Shown one piece after another: positions 6,389 through 11,546 of a stretch of 11,546 nt of DNA (the stretch's first letter is position 1; each line of letters opens with the position of its first letter). The DNA lies in contig CAAGJL010000298.1 of NCBI GenBank assembly GCA_900770145.1, positions 1 to 11,546 of the forward strand, read 5' to 3'. The stretch is from Clostridia bacterium. Lineage in GTDB: Bacteria > Bacillota > Clostridia > Oscillospirales > CAG-272. A program made the translations under genes and the position numbers. The notes beneath the pieces are model-generated. The model did not search any database. It was not told where the DNA came from and saw nothing but the letters and a program-made list of their open reading frames with translations.

Positions 6389-7643
6389 ATCCGGATTGAA
6401 AAACGTTTCGCTGGTCATCGTTGGCGGGGGTCCTGCCGGGATGAGCGCTGCCGTTGCCGCTTATGACGCAGGCGTGCGCGACCTGCTGATTCTGGAGCGC
6501 GACGCGCACCTTGGCGGAATTCTGCAACAGTGCATTCACAACGGTTTCGGGCTTCATCGCTTCGGCGAGGAGCTGACAGGGCCGGAATACGCCTATCGCT
6601 ATGAAAAAGAAGTAAAAGCAAGAAATATTCCGTTCCTGCTCGGCACCATGGTGTTGGACATCACGCCCGACAAGGTGCTGACCGTGACCAACGCCGAGAG
6701 CGGCGTGTTTCGGATCAAGGCGGGGGCAATTATCCTTGCCATGGGTTGCCGGGAGCGCCCGCGCGGCGCGCTGAACATCCCCGGCACGCGCCCTTCCGGC
6801 ATTTACAGCGCGGGCACGGCGCAGAAGTACGTCAATATGAAAGGGTACCTGCCGGGCAAGGACGTGGTGATTCTCGGCTCCGGCGATATCGGGCTGATTA
6901 TGGCGCGCCGCATGACCTTAGAGGGCGCAAAGGTGCACGCCGTGTGCGAGCTGATGCCGTATTCCGGCGGGCTTGCGCGCAATATCGAGCAGTGCCTGCA
7001 TGATTTCGGCATTCCGCTTCGCCTTTCCCACACGGTGGTGGAGATTCACGGCAAGGAGCGCCTGACGGGCGTGACGATTGCGCATGTGGACGAAAACCGC
7101 TGCCCGATCCCCGAAACGAGGGAGTACATTCCCTGCGACACGCTCTTATTGTCGGTCGGTCTGATCCCGGAAAACGAGCTGACCAAATCCGCCGGGGTGG
7201 CGCTGGATCGCGTGACGAACGGCGCGGTGGTGGATCAGAACCGGGAGACCGGAACGGACGGCATTTTTGCCTGCGGCAACGTGCTGCACGTGCATGACCT
7301 GGTGGATTTTGTCTCCGAGGAGGCGGCGATTGCGGGCGCGAGCGCCGCGGCGTATCTGCGGGGGGATCACGGGGAAAAGACCGATGTGGCACTGCATACC
7401 GACGGCAAAATCCGTTACACTGTGCCGCAGCGCATTACCGAGAAAAAGGATGTGACGGTGTTTTTCCGCGTTTCCAATATCTATCGCGACGTCACCATCA
7501 AAGTAACGGACGGCGACCGGGTGGTTTTCTCCAAAAAGAAAGCCAAAGTGGCGCCCGGGGAGATGGAGAGCGTCACGCTCACCCCCGCGCAGTTTGCGGG
7601 CGCGAGCGAACTTGATTTTTCGTTGGAGGTGGCTGAGCCATGA
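6381..7643 (+). CDS. NAD(P)/FAD-dependent oxidoreductase (pyridine nucleotide-disulfide type), partner of the G3P flavoprotein
   Basis: The 420-residue protein has an N-terminal FAD site LVIVGGGPAGMSAA (11-24), an internal NAD(P) site VVILGSGDIGLIMARR (162-177) and a second FAD segment GTDGIFACGNVLHVHD (291-306). This is the HcaD/NirB-type two-dinucleotide-domain fold. It probably moves electrons between the upstream flavoprotein and NAD(P) or another carrier, filling the place of GlpB; this is inferred from context. Residues about 340-420 form an added Val/Lys-rich beta-type domain not present in ordinary family members. The frame is open upstream to 6351, but ATG 6381 with AAGGAGGG at 6364-6371 is the credible start; it overlaps the previous gene by 8 bases and the next by 4 (ATGA), so the three proteins are probably made in balanced amounts. 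A redox-active CxxC like that of thioredoxin reductase is absent, so disulfide reduction is unlikely. Confidence 0.85.
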   Translation: MAESGLKNVSLVIVGGGPAGMSAAVAAYDAGVRDLLILERDAHLGGILQQCIHNGFGLHRFGEELTGPEYAYRYEKEVKARNIPFLLGTMVLDITPDKVLTVTNAESGVFRIKAGAIILAMGCRERPRGALNIPGTRPSGIYSAGTAQKYVNMKGYLPGKDVVILGSGDIGLIMARRMTLEGAKVHAVCELMPYSGGLARNIEQCLHDFGIPLRLSHTVVEIHGKERLTGVTIAHVDENRCPIPETREYIPCDTLLLSVGLIPENELTKSAGVALDRVTNGAVVDQNRETGTDGIFACGNVLHVHDLVDFVSEEAAIAGASAAAYLRGDHGEKTDVALHTDGKIRYTVPQRITEKKDVTVFFRVSNIYRDVTIKVTDGDRVVFSKKKAKVAPGEMESVTLTPAQFAGASELDFSLEVAEP

Positions 7644-7990
7644 TGAGAATGCTGACCTGTATTGTCTGCCCGCGCGGGTGCCAGTTGACCGCCAATGTGC
7701 AGGGCGGCGAGGTGCTGAACGTGGAGGGCTACACCTGCAAACGCGGCAGGGAATACGCCGTTGCCGAGTGCACGCACCCGGTGCGCACCGTGACCTCCAC
7801 GGTGAGAACGTCTGACGGGGGCGTCATTCCGGTCAAGACTTCCGCCGCAATCCCGAAAGAGAAGATGATGGAGTGTATGAAGGTCATCAACGCCGCCACC
7901 GTGCGACTGCCCGCCGAAATCGGGGACGTGGTGGTGAAAAACATCCTTGACACCGGCGCGGATCTGATTGTGACCGCAAACAAGGAATAA
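7640..7990 (+). CDS. DUF1667 domain-containing protein, small Cys-rich redox partner
   Basis: This 116-residue protein opens with LTCIVCPRGC (C7, C10, C14), followed by GYTCKRGREYAVAEC (C33, C44), then TVRTSDGGVIPVKTSAAIPK and a C-terminal ILDTGADLIVTANK segment. The conserved CxxC pairs are the hallmark of DUF1667 (COG3862), whose members are typically encoded just after a GlpA-like and an HcaD-like flavoprotein, exactly as here. It probably binds a metal or Fe-S centre, or relays electrons, in the G3P-oxidising complex; no biochemical role is established to my knowledge. It has no membrane segment, so unlike GlpC it would not anchor a complex. The start overlaps the upstream stop (ATGA); a second ATG at 7643 is possible, but GGAGG at 7625-7629 fits the first better. 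It is last in the operon, with a terminator at 8030-8068. Confidence 0.88.
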   Translation: MMRMLTCIVCPRGCQLTANVQGGEVLNVEGYTCKRGREYAVAECTHPVRTVTSTVRTSDGGVIPVKTSAAIPKEKMMECMKVINAATVRLPAEIGDVVVKNILDTGADLIVTANKE

Positions 7991-7998
7991 CCCGATCC

Positions 7999-8023
7999 CT
8001 TTTCGGCAACCGGTGCCGGAAAG
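7999..8023 (+). repeat. 25-bp palindromic repeat, copy 1
   Basis: A palindromic 25-mer with core CGGCAACCGGTGCCGG lies nine bases after the DUF1667 stop codon. Its reverse complement recurs at 11370-11394 with 24 of 25 bases the same, 24 bases after the mrnC stop. The arms (CTTTTCGGC and GCCGGAAAG) pair with one G-U wobble on the plus strand. It resembles REP-type extragenic palindromes in size and placement. Confidence 0.6.
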
Positions 8024-8029
8024 ACGGAT

Positions 8030-8068
8030 AAAAAACGGCTGGCGCTCTTGAGCGCCAGCCGTTTTTTT
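8030..8068. terminator. Bidirectional Rho-independent terminator
   Basis: CGGCTGGCGCTC (8036-8047) pairs perfectly with GAGCGCCAGCCG (8050-8061), flanked by A-run 8030-8035 and T-run 8062-8068. The run on each side allows termination of both the plus-strand flavoprotein operon and the minus-strand gpsA, whose TGA (8068-8070) abuts the hairpin. Confidence 0.92.
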
Positions 8069-9138
8069 CAGCGGAGATATTCGGTTACAAATTTCGCCCA
8101 CGGGATGTTGACGTCGGCGTTGTCAACCAGCAACTCGCGGATGTGGAACAGCAGCGGGAAATCTTCTGCTTTCGCTTTGCCGTTTTTCACCATCTCAATC
8201 ACGGCGTCCGCGGTGCGGCGCGCGATGACGATGGACTCCAGCGTAACGCCTTTGAGAATTTCCATTGCCTCGTCAAAATGTTTACCCTCGCCAAGCAGGG
8301 TGCCGATCTTGCGGGTGCGCCCGCCAAACACGGTCACATACAGGTCGCCGATGCCAAGGAAGATGTTTTCCGGTTTGCCGTCGCACAGCGCCAGCAGGCG
8401 ATTCATCTCCTTTGCCGCCTGACCGAACAGCGCCGCCTGCGAGTTGTAATGCTCAAACACGCGCCCCTCGCGGCGATAGGACATACCGATTGCCAGCGAA
8501 ACGCCGAGCGCATACGCGTTTTTCAGCGCCACGGCGCACTCTACGCCGCGGATGTCGGTGGAAAGGCTGATGTGGTAAAAATCGGTCTCAAACAGGGATT
8601 TGATCCAGCGCAGCAACTCCATATCCGGGCCGCAGAACGTCACCTCCGTGGGGTCAAGGTCCGCCAGCTCATAGCTGGTGCAGGGGCCGCCCACGGCGTT
8701 GATTTTCAGCTTCTTATCGGTGAATTTCAGCATATGTTCCGGGTAGGAAATCAGGTTCCCTTTGCCCTCGCCGTCGTCAATCATGCCCTTGGTGATGGAA
8801 AGCACCGGCAACTCCTCCGGAATCACGGGAATCACGTTTTCGCAGAACCAATCCAGCCCGAAACTGCTGACGCCGCAGATCAGAAGATCCGCGCCCTTCA
8901 TGCACTCGCCCAGTTCCTCATACTGATGGAAGGTCACCCCGTCGGGCATCCGGAAAGAGGTCTTTTTGCCGTTCACGTCGTGCGTGAGGGTCAGGTGTTC
9001 CTGCGTTTTCTTGCCGTGCTCGATGATCTCGCGATCCAGCGGAGTGCCGACCAGGCGCACCGTGTTGCCGTTTGCGCAAGCCGGGAAAGACATTGCGGAC
9101 CCCATCATGCCCGCGCCCATAATCGTAATGATTGCCAT
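8068..9138 (-). CDS. gpsA: NAD(P)-dependent glycerol-3-phosphate dehydrogenase
   Basis: GpsA reduces dihydroxyacetone phosphate to sn-glycerol-3-phosphate in the cytoplasm, supplying the backbone of membrane phospholipids; the reaction is reversible. The 356-residue protein starts with the dinucleotide motif TIMGAGMMGSA (5-15), has SITKGM with K117, GVECAVALKNAYALGVSLAIG with the expected catalytic lysine K206, GIGDLY with D265, and GGRTRKIG with R274 at the phosphate-binding position. It is somewhat longer than usual bacterial GpsA (about 330-340) and diverges in the N-terminal half, where residues 45-75 look like an insertion. A second, more standard gpsA elsewhere in the genome is possible. 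The ATG at 9136-9138 has only a weak ribosome site (AGGCAGGT at about 9146-9153). It is divergent from deoR and convergent with the flavoprotein operon. Confidence 0.85.
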   Translation of the reverse strand: MAIITIMGAGMMGSAMSFPACANGNTVRLVGTPLDREIIEHGKKTQEHLTLTHDVNGKKTSFRMPDGVTFHQYEELGECMKGADLLICGVSSFGLDWFCENVIPVIPEELPVLSITKGMIDDGEGKGNLISYPEHMLKFTDKKLKINAVGGPCTSYELADLDPTEVTFCGPDMELLRWIKSLFETDFYHISLSTDIRGVECAVALKNAYALGVSLAIGMSYRREGRVFEHYNSQAALFGQAAKEMNRLLALCDGKPENIFLGIGDLYVTVFGGRTRKIGTLLGEGKHFDEAMEILKGVTLESIVIARRTADAVIEMVKNGKAKAEDFPLLFHIRELLVDNADVNIPWAKFVTEYLR

Positions 9139-9171
9139 TTTGCAAAACCTGCCTTATTTTTGATTTTCGGC

Positions 9172-9200
9172 TTGCCAAACGCTCGCCGATGTGGTATTAT
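9172..9200 (+). promoter_or_regulatory. Sigma-A-type promoter for the deoR-kinase-mrnC operon
   Basis: TTGCCA (9172-9177) and TATTAT (9195-9200) are separated by exactly 17 bases. Start of transcription is expected near 9207, leaving a leader of about 97 bases before the regulator ATG. Its -10 lies next to the -10 of the opposing gpsA promoter. Confidence 0.7.
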
Positions 9201-9201
9201 T

Positions 9202-9231
9202 AGGATAAACCTCCGCGCCCCTGCTTGTCAA
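9202..9231 (-). promoter_or_regulatory. Probable gpsA promoter overlapping the deoR promoter
   Basis: On the minus strand, a consensus TTGACA (9226-9231) is followed after 18 bases by TATCCT (9202-9207). Transcription would start near 9195 with a leader of about 57 bases. The site overlaps the start point of the plus-strand promoter, so both cannot be bound by polymerase at once. Confidence 0.55.
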
Positions 9232-9303
9232 GGCGTGGCGGTAAAAATGACAAACTTTCACAATCTCGCGCAAACTCGATCATCCGGGAAAGGAGGGAGC
9301 GTT

Positions 9304-10029
9304 ATGCTTCAGGTAGAACGGCAGGAGGAGATTCTGCAGCTTTTGAAATCGCATCAGGCGTTGCGGGTCAGTCAGTTGGCAAAACTGCTGTACACCAGCG
9401 AGGCGACGGTGCGGCGCGACCTTGCGGCATTGGAGCGCAACGGCACGGTGCGCCGGGTTTTCGGCGGCGTGGTAGCCGTGCAGGAGCAGTTGCCGCTGGA
9501 TTTCCGCCGGCAGAAAAACGCCGCGGCAAAGGAGGAGATCGCCCGCCGCGCGGCGGCGATGGTCGGGGACGGGGAGACCGTGTTTCTGGACGCCTCTTCC
9601 ACCGCGCTTCACCTGTTGCCGTATCTTTTGAAAAAGAAGGAACTGACCGTGGTGACCAACAGCTTCCGCGTGATCGATCAGGCAAAGGACAGCAAAGCGC
9701 GCGTGTACTGCACGGGCGGGGAACTTTCGCGCCGCAATTTCGCGTTTGTGGGGCGCGGGGCGGAGCATGCCGTGGCGGCGTTCTGCCCGGACACGGTCTT
9801 TTTCTCCAGCCAGGGCGTGAGCGAGAGCGGGGATATTACCGACTCCTCGGAAGAGGAAACAAACCTGCGGCAGGCGGCGATTGCCGCGGGCAGGCGAAAG
9901 GTGTTTTTGTGTGACTCCGGCAAAGTGGGCAAAAGTTACCTCTTTCGGCTGGGGGCAATTTCGGAGATGGACGCAGTGGTGGCGGACGGGGATTTTCCCC
10001 CCTCCCTGCTTGCGGGAAAAGGAGATTGA
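9304..10029 (+). CDS. DeoR-family transcriptional regulator
   Basis: A 241-residue regulator. Residues 5-57 are the DeoR winged helix-turn-helix (RQEEILQLLKSHQALRVSQLA, then TSEATVRRDLAALERNGTVRRVFGGVV). The rest is the phosphosugar-sensing DeoR C-terminal domain with FLDASSTALHL (94-104), VVTNS (116-120), CTGGELSRRNFAFVG (136-150) and LCDSGKVGK (202-210). Members usually repress nearby sugar or sugar-phosphate genes and are released by a phosphorylated intermediate. Likely targets are its own operon with the kinase, and possibly gpsA and the flavoprotein operon, with a G3P-like or pentose-phosphate effector (inference). The ATG at 9304 has an AAAGGAGGG site at about 9289-9297. An in-frame ATG at 9247 would add 19 residues but has no good ribosome site, and the open frame running further upstream is antisense to gpsA. 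Confidence 0.93.
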   Translation: MLQVERQEEILQLLKSHQALRVSQLAKLLYTSEATVRRDLAALERNGTVRRVFGGVVAVQEQLPLDFRRQKNAAAKEEIARRAAAMVGDGETVFLDASSTALHLLPYLLKKKELTVVTNSFRVIDQAKDSKARVYCTGGELSRRNFAFVGRGAEHAVAAFCPDTVFFSSQGVSESGDITDSSEEETNLRQAAIAAGRRKVFLCDSGKVGKSYLFRLGAISEMDAVVADGDFPPSLLAGKGD

Positions 10030-10034
10030 TAACA

Positions 10035-10970
10035 ATGGGAAAAATCGTATGTGTGGGCAGTGCCAACGTGGATATTGTGGCAACGGCAAAGCACCTGCCG
10101 GTCGGCGGGGAGACGGTGATGGGCAGCGCCCTTTCGTTCGGCCCCGGGGGAAAAGGCTCCAACCAGGTGACCGCCGCGCACCGCGCGGGGGCGGAACTGG
10201 TGTTTCTGACCAAGATCGGTGACGACCCGCTTGCCGCCACGCTGACGGAGCATTACAAAAAGGACGGCATCAGCACGAAATACGTGGAAGTGGTGCCCGG
10301 CGCGGTCACTTCCACGGCGCTGATTGAGGTAGACGGGCAGACCGCGCAAAACAGCATCGTGGTGGTGGCGCCGCTTCTGGAAACCATTTCGGAGGCGGAC
10401 GTGGCGCGCGCAGAGGCGGAATTTGCCGCCGCGGACGTGGTGCTGGTGCAGTACGAGACCTCGGTGGAGAGCATTCTTGCCGCCAAAGCGCTGGCAAAGA
10501 AATATCACAAGACCTTTGTGGTCAACCCCGCGCCGTTTCGCGAAATGCCGGAAGGGTTTTACGACGGGGTGGATTTGCTGACGCCGAACGAGACCGAAGC
10601 CGGGTTTCTCACCGGGGTGAAGATTACCGACATCGAAAGCGCGGTGGCGGCAGGAGCGAAACTGGCGGAAATGGGCGTCGGCGCCGCCGTAATCACGCTG
10701 GGCAAAAACGGCGCGCTGTATACCGACGGCAAGGAATCGGTTCACGTGCCGGGGCTTTCGGTCAGGGCGGTGGACACCACCGGCGCCGGCGATTCGTTCA
10801 ACGGCGGGCTTTGCACCGCGCTCTCCGAAGGGGCGGATATGAAGACCGCGTTGCAGTTTGCCAACTGCACGGGGGCGCTTTCGGTCACGAAACACGGGGC
10901 GGCAAGCGCCGCGCCTTTCCGGGCGGAGATTCTTGCCCTGATGAAAAAGACCTACGGGACGGAGCTGTAA
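10035..10970 (+). CDS. rbsK: Ribokinase-like PfkB-family sugar kinase
   Basis: The 311-residue protein is a PfkB-fold kinase best matching ribokinase, which makes ribose 5-phosphate from ribose and ATP. It shows GSANVDIV (8-15), PGGKGSNQVTAAHRAGA (37-53) with the GGKGxNQ signature of ribokinases, KIGDDPLA, a NETE motif (N185, E188) for magnesium/phosphate contacts, and DTTGAGDSFNGGL (247-259) with the anion hole and catalytic base D253. No ribose transporter or rbsD is present here, so another sugar or nucleoside-derived substrate remains possible. The start is ATG 10035 with AAGGAG at 10019-10024; the upstream in-frame TTG at 10026 is too close to that site. It follows the regulator after five bases, so the regulator probably controls it and may respond to its product. 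Confidence 0.82.
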   Translation: MGKIVCVGSANVDIVATAKHLPVGGETVMGSALSFGPGGKGSNQVTAAHRAGAELVFLTKIGDDPLAATLTEHYKKDGISTKYVEVVPGAVTSTALIEVDGQTAQNSIVVVAPLLETISEADVARAEAEFAAADVVLVQYETSVESILAAKALAKKYHKTFVVNPAPFREMPEGFYDGVDLLTPNETEAGFLTGVKITDIESAVAAGAKLAEMGVGAAVITLGKNGALYTDGKESVHVPGLSVRAVDTTGAGDSFNGGLCTALSEGADMKTALQFANCTGALSVTKHGAASAAPFRAEILALMKKTYGTEL

Positions 10971-10971
10971 G

Positions 10972-11346
10972 ATGGCAGATCCGAAAACCGTCAGCACCGC
11001 GGCGCTGGCTTATCTCGGGGACGCGGTCATCGAATTGTTTGTGCGCTCCAAATTAGTGGAGGAGGGGGTGTCCTCCTCCAAGGCGCTGAACGCCAAAGCG
11101 CTGGAATACGTCCGCGCGCCCGCGCAGGCAAAGGCAATGGAGCGGCTGTTGCCGTACCTGAGCGAAGAAGAGACCGCGGTGTTTCACCGCGGGCGCAACG
11201 TGGGGCATACCAATACGCCGAAAAGCGCCACGGTAGCGGAATACCGCAGTGCCACGGGGATGGAGGCTCTGTTCGGTTACCTGCACCTGACCGGCAACGC
11301 CGAGCGCGCCGCCGAACTTTTCGTGCTTGCTTTTCCGGGTGCCTGA
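10972..11346 (+). CDS. mrnC: Mini-ribonuclease 3
   Basis: Mini-III is a small RNase III-like enzyme lacking the double-stranded-RNA-binding domain; in Bacillus it matures 23S rRNA ends. This 124-residue protein has the family pattern: STAALAYLGDAVIELFVR with D17 and E21, YVRAPAQAKAM, EEETAVFHRGRN (RGRN at 73-76) and YRSATGMEALFGYLHL with E98 as a metal ligand. The length is close to that of the family. The ATG comes one base after the kinase stop, with GGAG at 10961-10964 inside the end of that gene, so the two are translationally linked. In many Firmicutes mrnC follows cysS; placement behind a sugar kinase is unusual. A terminator lies at 11409-11439. Confidence 0.94.
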   Translation: MADPKTVSTAALAYLGDAVIELFVRSKLVEEGVSSSKALNAKALEYVRAPAQAKAMERLLPYLSEEETAVFHRGRNVGHTNTPKSATVAEYRSATGMEALFGYLHLTGNAERAAELFVLAFPGA

Positions 11347-11369
11347 ACGTCGGCAGACGTTGCACGAAC

Positions 11370-11394
11370 CTTTCCGGCGCCGGTTGCCGAAAAG
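11370..11394 (-). repeat. 25-bp palindromic repeat, copy 2 (inverted)
   Basis: This is the reverse complement of the element at 7999-8023 with one difference. It lies 24 bases after the mrnC stop codon and just before the terminator. Confidence 0.6.
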
Positions 11395-11408
11395 TTTTTG
11401 GGGGATTT

Positions 11409-11439
11409 AAAGGGGGATTTTTTCAAAAATCCCCCTTTT
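11409..11439 (+). terminator. Rho-independent terminator after mrnC
   Basis: AAAGGGGGATTTTT (11409-11422) pairs perfectly with 11425-11438 across a very small loop and ends in a short T-run (11436-11439). The A/T-rich half of the stem and short T-run make it somewhat weaker than the hairpin at 8030-8068. It also forms the hairpin part of repeat copy B. Confidence 0.7.
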
Positions 11440-11494
11440 CGCGCGCCTGCGGCGAGCAAACAAATGGACAAGTGCGCCGCCGGAACGTCGGTGT
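11412..11494. repeat. Dispersed intergenic repeat, copy B
   Basis: A G5-A-T6-C-A5-T-C5 hairpin is followed by CGCGCCTGCGGCG and GTGCGCCGCCGGAACGTCGG (11472-11491), in the same order and with similar spacing as copy A at 4455-4540. The core hairpin CGCCGG (11478-11483) with TCGGTG (11488-11493) keeps its six pairs through two G-U wobbles on the plus strand. A T/C-rich tract (11503-11532) follows to the window end; no gene is supported there. Confidence 0.65.
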
Positions 11495-11546
11495 CGGTGG
11501 GGCATTTTCTTTTTGCTTCTTTTTCTTTTGTGCCACCTTGCTCAAA

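Noticed and set aside
4874..6418. 514-codon minus-strand frame opposite the first flavoprotein
   Set aside because: Shadow frame without recognisable motifs; it also crosses the structured leader and the promoter-proximal region.
8143..9303. Open frame continuing upstream of deoR, giving a 628-codon reading frame
   Set aside because: It runs antisense through gpsA, has no ribosome site, and the N-terminal part looks like no protein family; the regulator starts at 9304 with a strong ribosome site.
11277..11471. 64-codon minus-strand frame at the right end
   Set aside because: It spans the mrnC 3' end, the terminator and a repeat, and shows no family features.
1..11546. CRISPR arrays, tRNA/rRNA genes, transposases, phage or toxin-antitoxin genes
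   Set aside because: None seen; the only repeats are the two-copy intergenic elements listed.

Overview
The window reads as a piece of a GC-rich Bacillota chromosome, most likely class Clostridia. The reasons are strong GGAGG-type ribosome sites, sigma-A-like promoters, a DUF512 radical SAM gene directly upstream of der, a stand-alone Mini-RNase III gene, and a low-potential glycerol-3-phosphate (G3P) module with no respiratory partner in view. Genus cannot be told from the sequence. All of it looks chromosomal: no transposase, phage gene, tRNA, rRNA or CRISPR array was found. Every gene wholly inside the window is intact; only obg is cut by the window edge.

Layout. (1) 1-4444, minus strand: one probable operon read right to left from a promoter at 4416-4444: DUF512/PDZ radical SAM protein, der (double GTPase), a CPBP-family membrane protease-like protein, and obg. 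This is a ribosome-assembly/housekeeping block. (2) 4445-4942: a divergent intergenic region of about 500 bases with a dispersed repeat, other hairpins, an extended -10 promoter on the plus strand, and a strongly structured 5' leader RNA. (3) 4943-7990, plus strand: three overlapping genes forming an anaerobic G3P dehydrogenase-like module: a DAO-fold flavoprotein with a BFD-like Fe-S tail, a pyridine-nucleotide-disulfide-type flavoprotein, and a small Cys-rich DUF1667 protein. (4) 7991-9138: a bidirectional terminator, then gpsA (NAD(P)-linked G3P dehydrogenase) on the minus strand. (5) 9139-11346, plus strand: a DeoR-family repressor, a ribokinase-like kinase and mrnC, probably one operon, with its promoter overlapping that of gpsA. 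(6) 11347-11546: a palindromic repeat, a terminator and a second copy of the dispersed repeat.

How the parts may fit. The flavoprotein trio should oxidise G3P to DHAP and pass electrons through flavins and Fe-S/Cys centres, whereas gpsA normally makes G3P from DHAP for lipid synthesis. The two units face each other across a shared terminator. A DeoR-family sugar-phosphate sensor lies next to gpsA, and a short motif is shared by the deoR and flavoprotein promoter regions, so it is a candidate regulator of the locus (inference).

The best candidate for something undescribed is the leader RNA at 4812-4923. It has a 9-bp outer stem and a perfect 19-bp inner stem, and the apical loop can compete with one strand of the outer stem for the same partner. 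Next is a family of small intergenic hairpin repeats present twice in the window.
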